Below, in pieces: positions 1 through 8,389 of a stretch of DNA of 64,000 nucleotides (its first letter is position 1; each line of letters opens with the position of its first letter). Both the position numbers and the translations under genes were made by a program. Source of the DNA: Pseudarthrobacter chlorophenolicus A6 (GTDB taxonomy: Bacteria > Actinomycetota > Actinomycetes > Actinomycetales > Micrococcaceae). A model generated the notes under the pieces. It was given only the letters and a program-made list of their open reading frames with translations, was not told the origin of the DNA and did no database searches. Where the stretch lies: NCBI RefSeq assembly GCF_000022025.1, contig NC_011886.1, positions 1,116,097 through 1,180,096 on the forward strand, read 5' to 3'.

Positions 1-96
1 GGCTTCCGGGCCGGCCGCCCGCCGTCTGTGGAAATAAGGCCCGGCGGTGGCGGGTTACGCTTCACAGGTCTTGAACTGCAATGAAGGAGATTTCCC

Positions 97-450
97 TTGA
101 GCGACATCACCGTCCGTCATAACCCCGAGCGCGAACGCTTCGAAATCCTCGTGGCCGGCCACGTCATCGGCAAGGCCGTGTACAAGGAGTACGACGGCGA
201 CGCCTCGCCGCAGCGGATTTTCTACCACACGGTGATCAACGAGGAGTACGGCGGGCAGGGCCTTGCCGGCAAGCTCGCCGCGGTGGCGCTGGATGAAACG
301 GCCGAAGCCGGGATCGGCATCGTTCCGGTGTGCCCGTTCATCAAGAAGTTCATCGGCAAGCACCCCGAATATGTTGGCAACGCGGTTGCCATCACCCCGG
401 CCCACCTGGAGTTCTTGGACAACGCGCTCGCGGCCCGTACCAGGGGCTGA
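97..450 (+). CDS. GNAT-type N-acetyltransferase (short COG2388 type)
   Basis: A 117-residue protein of the short, single-domain GCN5-related acetyltransferase family, which transfers the acetyl group of acetyl-CoA to an amine; the acceptor is unknown. The acetyl-CoA loop EEYGGQGLAGKL lies at residues 49-60, and the family signature CPFIKKFIGKHPEY follows at 79-92. Length is normal for this minimal family. The start is TTG at 97, supported by GAAGGAGA seven bases upstream; no ATG is in frame near it. A TACGCT box at 56-61 could be its -10. Cytoplasmic, apparently single-gene. Family assignment is firm, the substrate is not known. Confidence 0.9.
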   Translation: MSDITVRHNPERERFEILVAGHVIGKAVYKEYDGDASPQRIFYHTVINEEYGGQGLAGKLAAVALDETAEAGIGIVPVCPFIKKFIGKHPEYVGNAVAITPAHLEFLDNALAARTRG

Positions 451-616
451 GGGTCCGCTCACCTGTCTTCGATGCACACTGCCGTCCCAGACGCGCTGAT
501 TCGATGACGCACCTTGTATCTGCGGGGCGCCGTCGAACATGCGCGTCGGGGACGCTTTTGCGTGCCGGGAGTGCCGCGAATCGCGCGGGCGCCACCCTGT
601 GCAGCAGACTGTTACC

Positions 617-1978
617 GTGAGCAACAACCCCCGGACTGGCCTGGCCGTCGCCGGGCTCAGCCTGGGCACGGCACTGAACCCCCTCAACTCCTCCATGATC
701 GCCGTGGCGCTGGTGGTGCTCCGGGCCGACTTCGGACTGGACGTCGCGGCCGTCACCTGGGTGGTGACGTCCTTCTACCTCGCTTCCGCCGCCGGCCAGC
801 CGGTCATGGGCAGGCTGGCGGACAGATTCGGCCCGCGCCGGATGTTTATGCTGGGCATGGCACTGGTGGCCCTCACCTGTGCGCTGGCTCCGCTGGCCCC
901 CAACTTCGCGTTGCTGTGCGTGGCCCGGGCCGTGATGGCGTTGGGAACGGCCACCGCCTATCCCAGCGCGGTGGTGATGGTGGGGGCCATCGCGCACCGC
1001 GCGAAGGTGGAGTCCGCCCGCCCGCTGGGCCGGCTGCAAATGGCGAACACGTCCGCAGCCGCCGTAGGTCCCGTGATCGGCGGCCTGCTGGTGAGCCTGG
1101 TGGGCTGGGAGGCGCTGTTCCTGATCAACGTGCCCTTCGCCTTGGCGGCACTGCTGATCGTGAGACAGGCCGCTCCGCCGGACGAGGCCCGGGAACGCGG
1201 CAGCCTGTCCGAGCTCCTGCGCGACTCGGACATCCCCGGCATCCTGGCGTTCGTGGGCGCTTTGCTGCTGGTGATGATGGCCGCCCTGAACGTGGCCCCC
1301 GGCTACCGCTGGTGGATGCTGGCGGCCGGAACCGGCATTGCTGCCATCTTTGCGTGGCGGGAACTGCGGTTTGCCCGGCCGTTCCTGGACCTGCGGCTGT
1401 TGGGCCGCAACAGGCCGCTGCTGCTGGTGTACCTGGCGTTCGCAGTGTTCAGCAGCGTCTACTACTTCGTCTTCTTTGGCCTGCCCCAGCTGCTGCAGGA
1501 ATCCGGCGAGTACGATCCCGGCGTGGTGGGCCTGCTGATGCTCCCGCTGGCTGCCATGTCCGTGGTGGCCACCCCATGGGCCGTGAAGGCCATGGGACGG
1601 TTTGGTGTGCGGCGGGTGCTGCTGGCCGGCGTCGTGCTCCTGACCGTGGCGGCTGCCCTGATGTGGCTGCTGACCGGAACGCTGGCCATCCCGCTGGTGG
1701 TGGTGATGACCGCGTTGATGGGCATCCCGTACGGCACCGTCAGTATCGCCACCAACCAGGGCATGTTCGTTTCCACCCGGCCGCAGGACCGGGGTGTGGC
1801 GGCTGGCATCTACCAGACCTGCCGGTACGTGGGCGCGATTACCGCCACGGTGATGATCGGCGTCTTCGCCTCGGGAGGGGTGCACCAGGACAGCTGGGCC
1901 CGGATGGTGGTGGCCATGCTGGTGCTGTGTGCCGCCACCTTCGGCGTGAGCCTGTTCTGGCGGCAGCGGAGCGCATAG
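617..1978 (+). CDS. MFS transporter, drug-exporter type
   Basis: A 453-residue membrane protein of the major facilitator superfamily with about 12-14 hydrophobic helices, likely a proton-coupled exporter. Motif A (GRLADRFGPRR) lies at about residues 65-75 after the second helix, and a proline/glycine-rich helix (AVGPVIGGLL) resembles the antiporter motif of drug-efflux members. An ATG at 539 is in frame, but the first 26 residues it would add are hydrophilic and cysteine-rich. GTG at 617 fits better because the protein then begins SNNPRTGLAVAGLSLG, and a weak CAGACT box ends 6 nt before it, as in the leaderless genes here. The substrate cannot be told from sequence. Confidence 0.88.
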   Translation: MSNNPRTGLAVAGLSLGTALNPLNSSMIAVALVVLRADFGLDVAAVTWVVTSFYLASAAGQPVMGRLADRFGPRRMFMLGMALVALTCALAPLAPNFALLCVARAVMALGTATAYPSAVVMVGAIAHRAKVESARPLGRLQMANTSAAAVGPVIGGLLVSLVGWEALFLINVPFALAALLIVRQAAPPDEARERGSLSELLRDSDIPGILAFVGALLLVMMAALNVAPGYRWWMLAAGTGIAAIFAWRELRFARPFLDLRLLGRNRPLLLVYLAFAVFSSVYYFVFFGLPQLLQESGEYDPGVVGLLMLPLAAMSVVATPWAVKAMGRFGVRRVLLAGVVLLTVAAALMWLLTGTLAIPLVVVMTALMGIPYGTVSIATNQGMFVSTRPQDRGVAAGIYQTCRYVGAITATVMIGVFASGGVHQDSWARMVVAMLVLCAATFGVSLFWRQRSA

Positions 1979-1981
1979 CCT
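1976..1981 (+). promoter_or_regulatory. -10 box (TAGCCT) of a leaderless gene, overlapping a stop codon
   Basis: TAGCCT ends 6 nt before the ATG at 1988, so transcription should start at or next to the start codon. Its first three bases are the TAG stop codon of the MFS gene upstream. No Shine-Dalgarno sequence precedes 1988. Confidence 0.6.
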
Positions 1982-1987
1982 GTCCTG

Positions 1988-2752
1988 ATGGGACACCTGA
2001 TGACCGTCGGCAACGCCGAAACCTCCGTCCAGGCCTACGTCAGCGAACCGCCCACCGGCCGTCTCCGGGACAAACCAAAAGGCGGGCTGCTGCTGATCTC
2101 CGAAATCTGGGGCATGGTGGACCACATCAAAGACGTGGCGGACAGGTTCGCCGCCGAGGGCTACCTGGTGCTGGCGCCGGACCTCCTGACCGATATTGGC
2201 ATGACGCCCGACGTTGCGGCTGAGGTGCTGGAGGGGCTCTCCGATCCCGATCCGGAGCAGCGCAGCAAGGTCCAGCCGAGGCTCCGCGAGATCACCTCGC
2301 CGCTGCACTCGCCGGAGTTTGCGGAGAAGGCCGTAGCTGCCCTCCGCGCCTGCTTCGACCATCTGGAAGGCATCCCGGTGCTGGCAGGACGGGTAGCGGT
2401 GGCAGGGTTCTGCTTCGGCGGTACCTACAGCTTCACCCTGGCCACCAGGGAACCCCGGCTGCGGGCCGCCGTACCCTTTTACGGCACATGCGACTTCAGC
2501 GAGGAGGAACTCGGCCGGATCACGTGCCCCGTCCTGGCTTTCTACGGCGAGGAAGACCATGCCCTGGTGGACAAACTGCCGCTGGTGAAGGCCAGAATGT
2601 TCGGTGCCGGAGTGGACTTCGACGCCGTGGTGTATCCGGGCACTGGCCACGCCTTCTTCAACGACAGCACCCCCATCCGGTACAACGCCGATGCCGCCAC
2701 AGACTCCTGGCAGCGCACCCTGGCGTTCCTGGAGCGGAGCCTCAACCGGTAG
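1988..2752 (+). CDS. Dienelactone hydrolase family protein
   Basis: A 254-residue alpha/beta hydrolase of the dienelactone hydrolase family, cytoplasmic enzymes that hydrolyse lactones or esters with a cysteine nucleophile. The catalytic triad is visible: Cys142 in GFCFGG, Asp190 in GEEDHAL and His221 in GTGHAFF. Glu39 in SEIWG matches the conserved active-site glutamate of the family. ATG at 1988 is chosen because a TAGCCT box ends 6 nt upstream; an alternative ATG lies at 2000. No catechol-degradation genes surround it, so a role in the beta-ketoadipate pathway is not implied. Confidence 0.9.
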   Translation: MGHLMTVGNAETSVQAYVSEPPTGRLRDKPKGGLLLISEIWGMVDHIKDVADRFAAEGYLVLAPDLLTDIGMTPDVAAEVLEGLSDPDPEQRSKVQPRLREITSPLHSPEFAEKAVAALRACFDHLEGIPVLAGRVAVAGFCFGGTYSFTLATREPRLRAAVPFYGTCDFSEEELGRITCPVLAFYGEEDHALVDKLPLVKARMFGAGVDFDAVVYPGTGHAFFNDSTPIRYNADAATDSWQRTLAFLERSLNR

Positions 2753-2782
2753 GGGTTCCCTGCAGGCCCAGGTGCGGCGCCG

Positions 2783-4417
2783 TCAGCTGCGGCGGAGCCA
2801 CACCGCGTTGTCCGGCTGCAGCCAGCCCTCCTTCTCCAGCGGGAAAGCGCTGAAGAGTACGACGCCGGCGGGCAGCTTCACCGGGCTGCTCCCCATAGCG
2901 ACGGCCACAAGGAAGCCGGGGCTGCGCTCGCAGAGCAGAAGGTTCCCGTCCTGCACGTGCCAGGTGCCGCCGTCGTGCGCGGTGAAGGTGCCGTCATCCC
3001 ACAACTGGCGGCGCATGGCGATCGCCCGGGTGGCCAGCGCGAGCATGGAGTCCGGGTCCCGCTGCTGCAGCTCGATGGCGTGGCTGCCCCAACCGTCCGG
3101 GACGGGAAGCCAGGGAATGGCGGGAGGCGCCGGATCCCGGGACGGCAGCGAGAAGCCGTGGCTCCGCGCCAGGCCCTCGGTCCAGGGGAGCGGGACGCGG
3201 GTGCCGTCGCGGGTGATCCCGCCGCGGGCCCACATCGGGTCCACGCGGGCTTCGACGGGGACGTCCACCTCTGGGAGCCCGAGCTCCTGGCCTTGGTAGA
3301 GGTAGGCCGAACCGGGCAAACCGAGCAACGCCACCAGCGCGGCCCGGGCACGGCGTCCGCCCACCTCTCCGGCGCCGAAGCGGGTGGCGGAGCGGACGAT
3401 GTCGTGGTTTTCGAGGGCCCAGGTGGGGGCCGCGCCGTGCAGTTTCCGGGCTTCCTCGAGTTCGTTGCCCGCGGCCGCCCACGATTCCGGGTCCCAGCCC
3501 AGCTTCACGAAGGCGAAGGCGAACGCCTGGTGCATTTCGTCGCTGCGCGTGTAACGGGCGGCGCGGGCAGGCTCGAGGTTTACCTCGCCCACCAGCAGGC
3601 GGTGCGGCTGGTACTTCTCCGCCAGCCGCCGCCACCGCCGGTACACCTCGTGCACGTCCTCCTGGTCTGAGACCAGCGGGTTGGCGCGCAGCCCGTCCAC
3701 CACCGCTTCGGCGGACGGGGCGTCCGGCAGGCCGTCGGCCTTGAAGAGCCCGTGGGCGACGTCGATCCGGAGGCCGTCCACGCCCTTGTCGAACCAGAAG
3801 CGCAGGACATTTTCGAAGTAGTCGCCCACAGCGGGGTTGCGCCAGTTCCAGTCCGGCTGGCCGGCTGAGAACAGGTGCAGGTACCACTCGGTGTCGGTTT
3901 CCGAGCCCGGGTTGGCCCGGGACCAGGCCCGGCCGCCGAAGACGCTCTGCCAGTTGTTGGGCGGCAGGTCGCTGACTGTTCCAAGGGAGGAGCTGCGTCC
4001 TTCGACGAAGTGGAACATCTCCCGCTCCGGGCTTCCCGGCCCGGACGCGAGGGCTTGCTGGAACAGCGGGTGGGCGGAGGAGCAGTGGTTGGGGACGACG
4101 TCGAGGAGGACCCGCAGGCCCAGCCCGTGGGCCTGCTCCAGCAGGGCGTCGAAGTCCGCCATGGTGCCGAACAGGGGGTCCACGCCGCAGTAGTCGCTGA
4201 CGTCGTACCCCTGGTCCACCTGGGGCGACGGCTGGAACGGGGTCAGCCAGATCCCGTCTACGCCTAGCGTGGCGATGTACGGCAGTCGGTGGAGCAGCCC
4301 GGTGAGGTCGCCCACGCCGTCGCCGTTCCCGTCTGCGAAGGAGCGCGGGTACACCTGGTAGATGACGGCGGACTGCCACCATTGCTCTGATGGGCTTTCG
4401 GGGTGGGCAAGGCTCAA
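2783..4417 (-). CDS. GH13 alpha-glucosidase / oligo-1,6-glucosidase-like
   Basis: A 544-residue retaining glycoside hydrolase of family GH13, likely cytoplasmic, splitting alpha-glucosidic bonds in small maltose- or isomaltose-type sugars. The conserved regions are all present: DVVPNH at 106-111, the nucleophile Asp219 in GLRIDVA, the acid/base Glu278 in GEVN and the transition-state stabiliser Asp339 in ENHD. Length suits an alpha-glucosidase rather than a secreted amylase, and there is no signal peptide. The start is TTG at 4417 with GGAAGG upstream. It follows the methyltransferase gene by 51 nt on the same strand. No sugar transporter is adjacent, so the substrate remains open. Confidence 0.92.
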   Translation of the reverse strand: MSLAHPESPSEQWWQSAVIYQVYPRSFADGNGDGVGDLTGLLHRLPYIATLGVDGIWLTPFQPSPQVDQGYDVSDYCGVDPLFGTMADFDALLEQAHGLGLRVLLDVVPNHCSSAHPLFQQALASGPGSPEREMFHFVEGRSSSLGTVSDLPPNNWQSVFGGRAWSRANPGSETDTEWYLHLFSAGQPDWNWRNPAVGDYFENVLRFWFDKGVDGLRIDVAHGLFKADGLPDAPSAEAVVDGLRANPLVSDQEDVHEVYRRWRRLAEKYQPHRLLVGEVNLEPARAARYTRSDEMHQAFAFAFVKLGWDPESWAAAGNELEEARKLHGAAPTWALENHDIVRSATRFGAGEVGGRRARAALVALLGLPGSAYLYQGQELGLPEVDVPVEARVDPMWARGGITRDGTRVPLPWTEGLARSHGFSLPSRDPAPPAIPWLPVPDGWGSHAIELQQRDPDSMLALATRAIAMRRQLWDDGTFTAHDGGTWHVQDGNLLLCERSPGFLVAVAMGSSPVKLPAGVVLFSAFPLEKEGWLQPDNAVWLRRS

Positions 4418-4468
4418 AGCCGGGCCGCCTTCCGTGGTCGGAATAATGGGGTCAAGGGGGTGGTGCCG

Positions 4469-5407
4469 CTACAGCCAGGCTGTCGCGAATCCGCCGCGGG
4501 ACTGGCCTTCAGCGGACGACGGCGGCTCCGCACCGGCGTCGGGCGCGTTGCCTGAAAGGGGCGGAGCCGGGGCGTCGGTCAGCGAGATGACCCGCCCGTA
4601 GGAGGCGCACAGGTCCGGCACCGAGTGCCGGGCGCAGCGCCAGCCGCTGGCTTCCAGGACGGACACGGGGTCCGGGGGATCCGCGCGGGCCAGCAGCTCG
4701 CTCATCGGCAGTCCCGTCTTGAGGCTGAACTCCTGCAGTTGTGCGTCAAGATCGTCGGTCTTCGGCAGGGGCACGGCGCGCTCAATGACGGCCCGCGAAC
4801 CCGGGGACGAGAGTGCTGCCACTTCGTCCAGCACCGATTGTTGGCCCGCGGCGTCGAGGTAGGGCAGGAGGCCTTCCAGGATCCAGGTGGTGGACCCTGC
4901 GGGGTCGAATCCGGCGGCCATAAGACTGCGCCGCCACGGTTGCGAGAGGTCGGCGTCGAGGATGGTGCGGTCCGTACCGGGTGTGGCGCCGAGCCCGGTC
5001 AGGACGCTGTCCTTGAAGTCCAGGACGCTGGCGCTGTCTATCTCGAAGATCCGGGAGCCCGCCGGCCACTCCAGCCGGAATGCCCGGGTGTCCAGGCCCG
5101 CACCCAGGATCACCGTCTGCGCCGTGGCGCCGTCCCGGAGGAAGTCGTCGATGAACCTGGTGCGCAGGCCGATGTAGATGGATGCCAGGAGCAATGGCTG
5201 CTGCAGGGGAGGTGCGTCCTCCGGGCTGGCGGGCCACTGGGTTGGCATCTCCACGTGCGATTTGGCGGCCCGCACCAGCTCCGCCGCGAACGGATCCACC
5301 ACCAGAGGGTCCGGCCGGGACGATTCAACAGCCCGCCCCGCGGCGACGGCCAAGGCCGTCAGCGGGAGGCCGTGGTCTTGGAATCCCGTGCCCTCAGCGT
5401 CCGCCAC
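4469..5407 (-). CDS. SAM-dependent methyltransferase (LCM/PPM-like)
   Basis: A 312-residue class I methyltransferase of the leucine-carboxyl-methyltransferase-like group common in actinobacteria. S-adenosylmethionine motif I is VILGAGLDTRAF at residues 99-110, followed by the acidic EID at 122-124. The family's DPLVVDPFA segment lies at 33-41 and the ILEGLLPYL motif follows in the second half. The start is GTG at 5407 with GAAAGG just upstream; a longer open frame exists but reads through the regulator region. The last 30 or so residues are low-complexity and rich in Pro and Ala. The acceptor is unknown. Confidence 0.87.
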   Translation of the reverse strand: MADAEGTGFQDHGLPLTALAVAAGRAVESSRPDPLVVDPFAAELVRAAKSHVEMPTQWPASPEDAPPLQQPLLLASIYIGLRTRFIDDFLRDGATAQTVILGAGLDTRAFRLEWPAGSRIFEIDSASVLDFKDSVLTGLGATPGTDRTILDADLSQPWRRSLMAAGFDPAGSTTWILEGLLPYLDAAGQQSVLDEVAALSSPGSRAVIERAVPLPKTDDLDAQLQEFSLKTGLPMSELLARADPPDPVSVLEASGWRCARHSVPDLCASYGRVISLTDAPAPPLSGNAPDAGAEPPSSAEGQSRGGFATAWL

Positions 5408-5481
5408 GGTGTGCCCTTTCGTCGGTGGTGGCACCAAGCGGCACCCAAGCCAGGTGCCGCCGTCGTGCGTGATGCGGTTGG

Positions 5482-6234
5482 TCAGGTGTACATGAGCGAG
5501 CCCGGAGTGGTGAGTTGCTCGCCGGTCTCCAGCCAGGTCTTCAGGCCGGAAAGGATCATTGGCCAGCCGCCGTAGAGTTGGTCGTTGGCGCCTTCGCGGA
5601 GGTCGCTGTGCGTGACGGTGAGGTGGCATGAATCGCCCACCGGCTCGATCTCCCAGGTGACCTTGGAGGTCCCCTCGGCCTTGACGTCCTCGCCCCACAG
5701 CGCCCGCATGGTCTGCACCAGCCGGTGCGGGGGATCGACCTCCAGGTTTTCGCCCTCGCCGAGGATCTGGCCTGCCTTGGGGTTGCCCATTTCGAAGCGG
5801 CCGCCGGGCGTCCAATCGGATTCCAGGGTGTTGCCGAACTGGTATTTGCTGCGGATATCGCTGTCGGTAATGGCTTCCCAGAGCTTCTCCGGGGTGGTCT
5901 TGATGTAGATCTCGAAGATTTTTTCCATGGGACTTTCCAATCTGGATTTGAGGTCGCTGAGGGCAGCGGCCCATGGTTCTGCGTATTTGCTGACCCAGCG
6001 GTCGTGGACCAGGCGGATGGGAACAGGGTTCAGGAAGTGCAGCTTTTCCCGCCCCCGACGACGGGTGGCCACCAGGCCTGCGTCCTCAAGGATGCGGAGG
6101 TGCTTGGCGATCCCGAACCGGGTCATGCTGAACCTCGCCTCAAGCGCACTGAGGCTCTGGCCGTCCTCGCGGAACAGCTCATCAAGCAGGTCCCTGCGGG
6201 TGGGGTCGGAGAGTGCTTTGAACACGTCGTCCAT
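5482..6234 (-). CDS. ArsR-type HTH regulator fused to an SRPBCC (AHSA1-like) domain
   Basis: A 250-residue two-domain protein. Residues 1-95 form an ArsR-type winged helix (SDPTRRDLLDELF, then FGIAKHLRILEDAGLV as the recognition region). From about residue 104 (MEKIFEIYIKTT) an SRPBCC domain follows, a hydrophobic ligand cavity of the AHSA1 type. In many actinobacteria these two are separate neighbouring genes; here they are one reading frame. ATG at 6234 is chosen over GTG at 6264, since the upstream codons lie inside the palindromic operator (6243-6270). The likely role is a ligand-responsive repressor that controls itself. It lacks the metal-binding cysteines of classic ArsR proteins. Confidence 0.88.
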   Translation of the reverse strand: MDDVFKALSDPTRRDLLDELFREDGQSLSALEARFSMTRFGIAKHLRILEDAGLVATRRRGREKLHFLNPVPIRLVHDRWVSKYAEPWAAALSDLKSRLESPMEKIFEIYIKTTPEKLWEAITDSDIRSKYQFGNTLESDWTPGGRFEMGNPKAGQILGEGENLEVDPPHRLVQTMRALWGEDVKAEGTSKVTWEIEPVGDSCHLTVTHSDLREGANDQLYGGWPMILSGLKTWLETGEQLTTPGSLMYT

Positions 6235-6242
6235 ACACACGA

Positions 6243-6270
6243 TGATAGGTGACCATATAGTCACCTATCA
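6243..6270. promoter_or_regulatory. Perfect palindromic operator of the ArsR-SRPBCC gene
   Basis: TGATAGGTGAC and its exact reverse complement GTCACCTATCA are separated by 6 nt (CATATA), ending 9 nt before the ATG at 6234. The AT-rich core could be the -10 region, so a bound repressor would block RNA polymerase directly. Confidence 0.75.
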
Positions 6271-6437
6271 AGGGGTTTGCTCCAACAATTCCGGCAACCT
6301 TGTGCGTTCCTCCCCGGTTACACGTCCGCCGATGCCGGCCCGGGCGGCCAGATCCGCGCCGTAGCAGGGGCTGCTGCGTACCGGGTCCGGGTCCGGAGGC
6401 AGTAACTGGGCAGGAACGTACAGCCGAAGCGGTCCAG

Positions 6438-6845
6438 TTACGGGCCAAACGGCAGGAAGGCCAGCGCCAGCAGAGCCGGGACCGTGGCGGCGAGGGTACC
6501 CGGGACGCTGTCCCAGCGTTTGGGGTAGTGGCCCTGGAGGTCGGCCAAAAGCATCGTGGGGGCGGTGAGCGCCATGTTGAGGCAGCAGTACACCACCAGG
6601 GTGTAGCCCACCACCGGTTCGCCGATGTTCACCGCCACCAGCCCGGCCATCACGCCGAGGGCAATCACCAGGTTCTTGTACCCGGTGGGGATGGCCCACA
6701 TCATCAAGGCCGGCACGTTTTCCGGCGGGGTGCTCAGGAACTTCTGCGCCCACCGGCTGCGCCGGAGCAGGAAGCTCTCCACCGGAAAGACCCCCACGTA
6801 GATGACCACCGCCAGCACCGCGAAGACCTGGGAAATGATGTTCAT
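6438..6845 (-). CDS. DUF1304 membrane protein
   Basis: A 135-residue integral membrane protein with about four hydrophobic helices, matching the DUF1304 family in length and in the conserved first helix (YVGVFPVESFLLRR) and central YKNLVIALG segment. Biochemical function is unknown for the family. A TACCCT box ends 6 nt before the ATG and there is no Shine-Dalgarno sequence, so the message is probably leaderless. It is divergent from the LuxR-type gene at 6933, with 87 nt between start codons. Confidence 0.85.
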   Translation of the reverse strand: MNIISQVFAVLAVVIYVGVFPVESFLLRRSRWAQKFLSTPPENVPALMMWAIPTGYKNLVIALGVMAGLVAVNIGEPVVGYTLVVYCCLNMALTAPTMLLADLQGHYPKRWDSVPGTLAATVPALLALAFLPFGP

Positions 6846-6851
6846 GCCGGA

Positions 6852-6857
6852 AGGGTA
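6852..6857 (-). promoter_or_regulatory. -10 box (TACCCT) of leaderless DUF1304 gene
   Basis: TACCCT on the minus strand ends 6 nt before the ATG at 6845. Confidence 0.5.
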
Positions 6858-6932
6858 GGCCCGCCCGGGAGCCTTGAGCTATCCCCGGATTGGGGGATTC
6901 CGTGCTGCACCGGCGGGCCGGATACTGGACGT

Positions 6933-7976
6933 ATGTGGGAGGAGCGCGCTGAGCGTGCCAGGCGGGACATCGCCACGCTGGCCACGGACGGACTGGACCT
7001 GGCCGCCCTCTACACCGCCGCCCTGGTGCTGGTGCACAAAGCGGTGCCGTTCGACCAAGCCTGCTGGGCCGGCGTCGACCCCGAAACGATGGTGATGAAC
7101 GCTGTGACCAACTGGCGGCCGTGGCCTGTCACCGACGAGTACGCGGCCAAATTCGCTCAGTCCGAATACCAAGGAAGCGAACCGAACTCGTTCGCGCAGC
7201 TCATGCTCAGGCCGCATCCGGTGGCGCGGATCTCGGACGCGCCCCGCAGCGAGGTGGCAGGGAGCATCCGGATCAACGAGTTGCTCCGTCCGCTGGGCCT
7301 GGTCCACGAGTTGCGCGGGGCGTTCCGTGTGGACCAGTCGTGCTGGGGCGTCGGCAGCCTGTTCCGGGAAGGTTCCGGGGATTTCAGCGACAGGGAGGTG
7401 GAGTTCCTTGCGGCAGTCACGGCTGCGCTCGCGGCCGCAACCCGCATTGCTGCCCGCTCGCACCACCGGCTGTGGCACCAGCCGGACGGGCCCGTGATCG
7501 TCCTCGCCGGCGAGCGCGGCGAGTTGCGTGCCGCCACCCCGGCAGCAACTACGTGGCTTCAGGCGCTGGAGGAAGCAGCGCCGGGCCAGTTCAGCATGGT
7601 GCTTTATGCCCTGGTGGCGCAGGCGAAGGCATCGCCCACCGGGACAGCAAGGACAAGGATGCGCGACGTCGATTCCGGCTGGGTGATCCTGCAGGCCAGC
7701 CGTCTCATCACCGGCGATGATCCCCAACAGATGGTGGTCACCGTGGAGCCGGCCACCTCCCGCCAGCTGCTGGCACTGCTCCTGTCCGCGTACGGGCTCA
7801 CCCCGCGGGAACAGGAAGTTTGCCTGGAACTTCTGGCCGGCAGCGCGGGCGCGGACGTAGCCCGGCACCTGTTCATCTCACCGCACACGGTCCACGATCA
7901 CCTGAAGTCGATCTTCGACAAAGTGGGGGTGAACAGCCGCGGGGAACTTGTCGCCAGGTTGACGGTCACTGGGTAG
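6933..7976 (+). CDS. LuxR-type transcriptional regulator
   Basis: A 347-residue DNA-binding regulator. The C-terminal 60 residues are a LuxR/NarL helix-turn-helix (LTPREQEVCLELLAG, then FISPHTVHDHLKSIFDKVGV). The N-terminal 280 residues have a GAF-like composition and presumably bind a small molecule; there is no phosphorylatable receiver domain. ATG at 6933 is chosen because a GATACT box ends 6 nt upstream and no Shine-Dalgarno sequence is present. It stands divergent to the DUF1304 gene, and its stop codon overlaps the -10 box of the cupin gene. Targets are unknown. Confidence 0.9.
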   Translation: MWEERAERARRDIATLATDGLDLAALYTAALVLVHKAVPFDQACWAGVDPETMVMNAVTNWRPWPVTDEYAAKFAQSEYQGSEPNSFAQLMLRPHPVARISDAPRSEVAGSIRINELLRPLGLVHELRGAFRVDQSCWGVGSLFREGSGDFSDREVEFLAAVTAALAAATRIAARSHHRLWHQPDGPVIVLAGERGELRAATPAATTWLQALEEAAPGQFSMVLYALVAQAKASPTGTARTRMRDVDSGWVILQASRLITGDDPQQMVVTVEPATSRQLLALLLSAYGLTPREQEVCLELLAGSAGADVARHLFISPHTVHDHLKSIFDKVGVNSRGELVARLTVTG

Positions 7977-7979
7977 CCT
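7974..7979 (+). promoter_or_regulatory. -10 box (TAGCCT) of leaderless cupin gene, overlapping a stop codon
   Basis: TAGCCT ends 6 nt before the ATG at 7986. Its TAG is the stop codon of the LuxR-type gene, the same arrangement as at 1976. Confidence 0.6.
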
Positions 7980-7985
7980 TGGCGC

Positions 7986-8321
7986 ATGCAGAAGATATCG
8001 GTGGAAGCGCTGGCCCGCCAGCAGCTCGAAGCGGCACTCGCATCTCCCAACGGCCGCGCCGCGGACACGGTCTACGGAGGGCACGAAAAGACCCTTCGCC
8101 AGTCCGTGATGGCGCTGAAAGCAGGTACCCGGCTCAGCGAACACCAGAACCCCGGGGACGCCACGGTGTTTGTGATCCGTGGCTGCGTTCGTCTGGTGGC
8201 AGGCGCGGATTCCTGGCAGGGCAAGGCGGGCGACCTGCTGATCGTCCCGCCGGGCCTGCACAGCCTGGAGGCAGAGGAGGACTCGGCGTTCCTGTTCACG
8301 GTGGCCAAGTACCGCGACTGA
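7986..8321 (+). CDS. Small cupin-domain protein
   Basis: A 111-residue single-domain beta-barrel protein of the cupin superfamily. The core pattern is visible from TRLSEHQNPGDATVFVIRGCVRLV (about residues 48-71) to GDLLIVPPGLHSLEA (about 82-96). Only some of the usual metal-ligand histidines remain (His54 and His93), so a metal-bound catalytic role is uncertain. A leaderless -10 box overlaps the stop codon of the upstream regulator gene, so this gene can be transcribed on its own. Function beyond the fold is unknown. Confidence 0.85.
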   Translation: MQKISVEALARQQLEAALASPNGRAADTVYGGHEKTLRQSVMALKAGTRLSEHQNPGDATVFVIRGCVRLVAGADSWQGKAGDLLIVPPGLHSLEAEEDSAFLFTVAKYRD

Positions 8322-8332
8322 CATCCATTTTC

Positions 8333-8376
8333 TCCGTAAATGCCGTTTAGAGCCCCCATAACGGCGTTTACGGAGC
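8333..8376. terminator. Bidirectional hairpin terminator
   Basis: CTCCGTAAATGCCGTT pairs with AACGGCGTTTACGGAG through 16 positions with one G-U pair and a 12-nt loop. It sits between the convergent cupin and MFS genes, with T-runs on the left side for the minus-strand message. An operator role is possible but less likely in a convergent gap. Confidence 0.7.
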
Positions 8377-8389
8377 AATCGATGGTGGG

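Noticed and set aside
392..2650. A 752-codon open frame on the minus strand opposite the MFS and dienelactone hydrolase genes
   Set aside because: It is His/Gln/Gly-rich without any domain, and mirrors two well-supported genes. Long antisense frames are expected at this GC content.
2925..2990. The GCCGCCGTCGTGC repeat core near 2950 as another intergenic repeat copy
   Set aside because: It lies inside the GH13 gene and encodes a plausible HDGGTWHV stretch; counted as coding coincidence.
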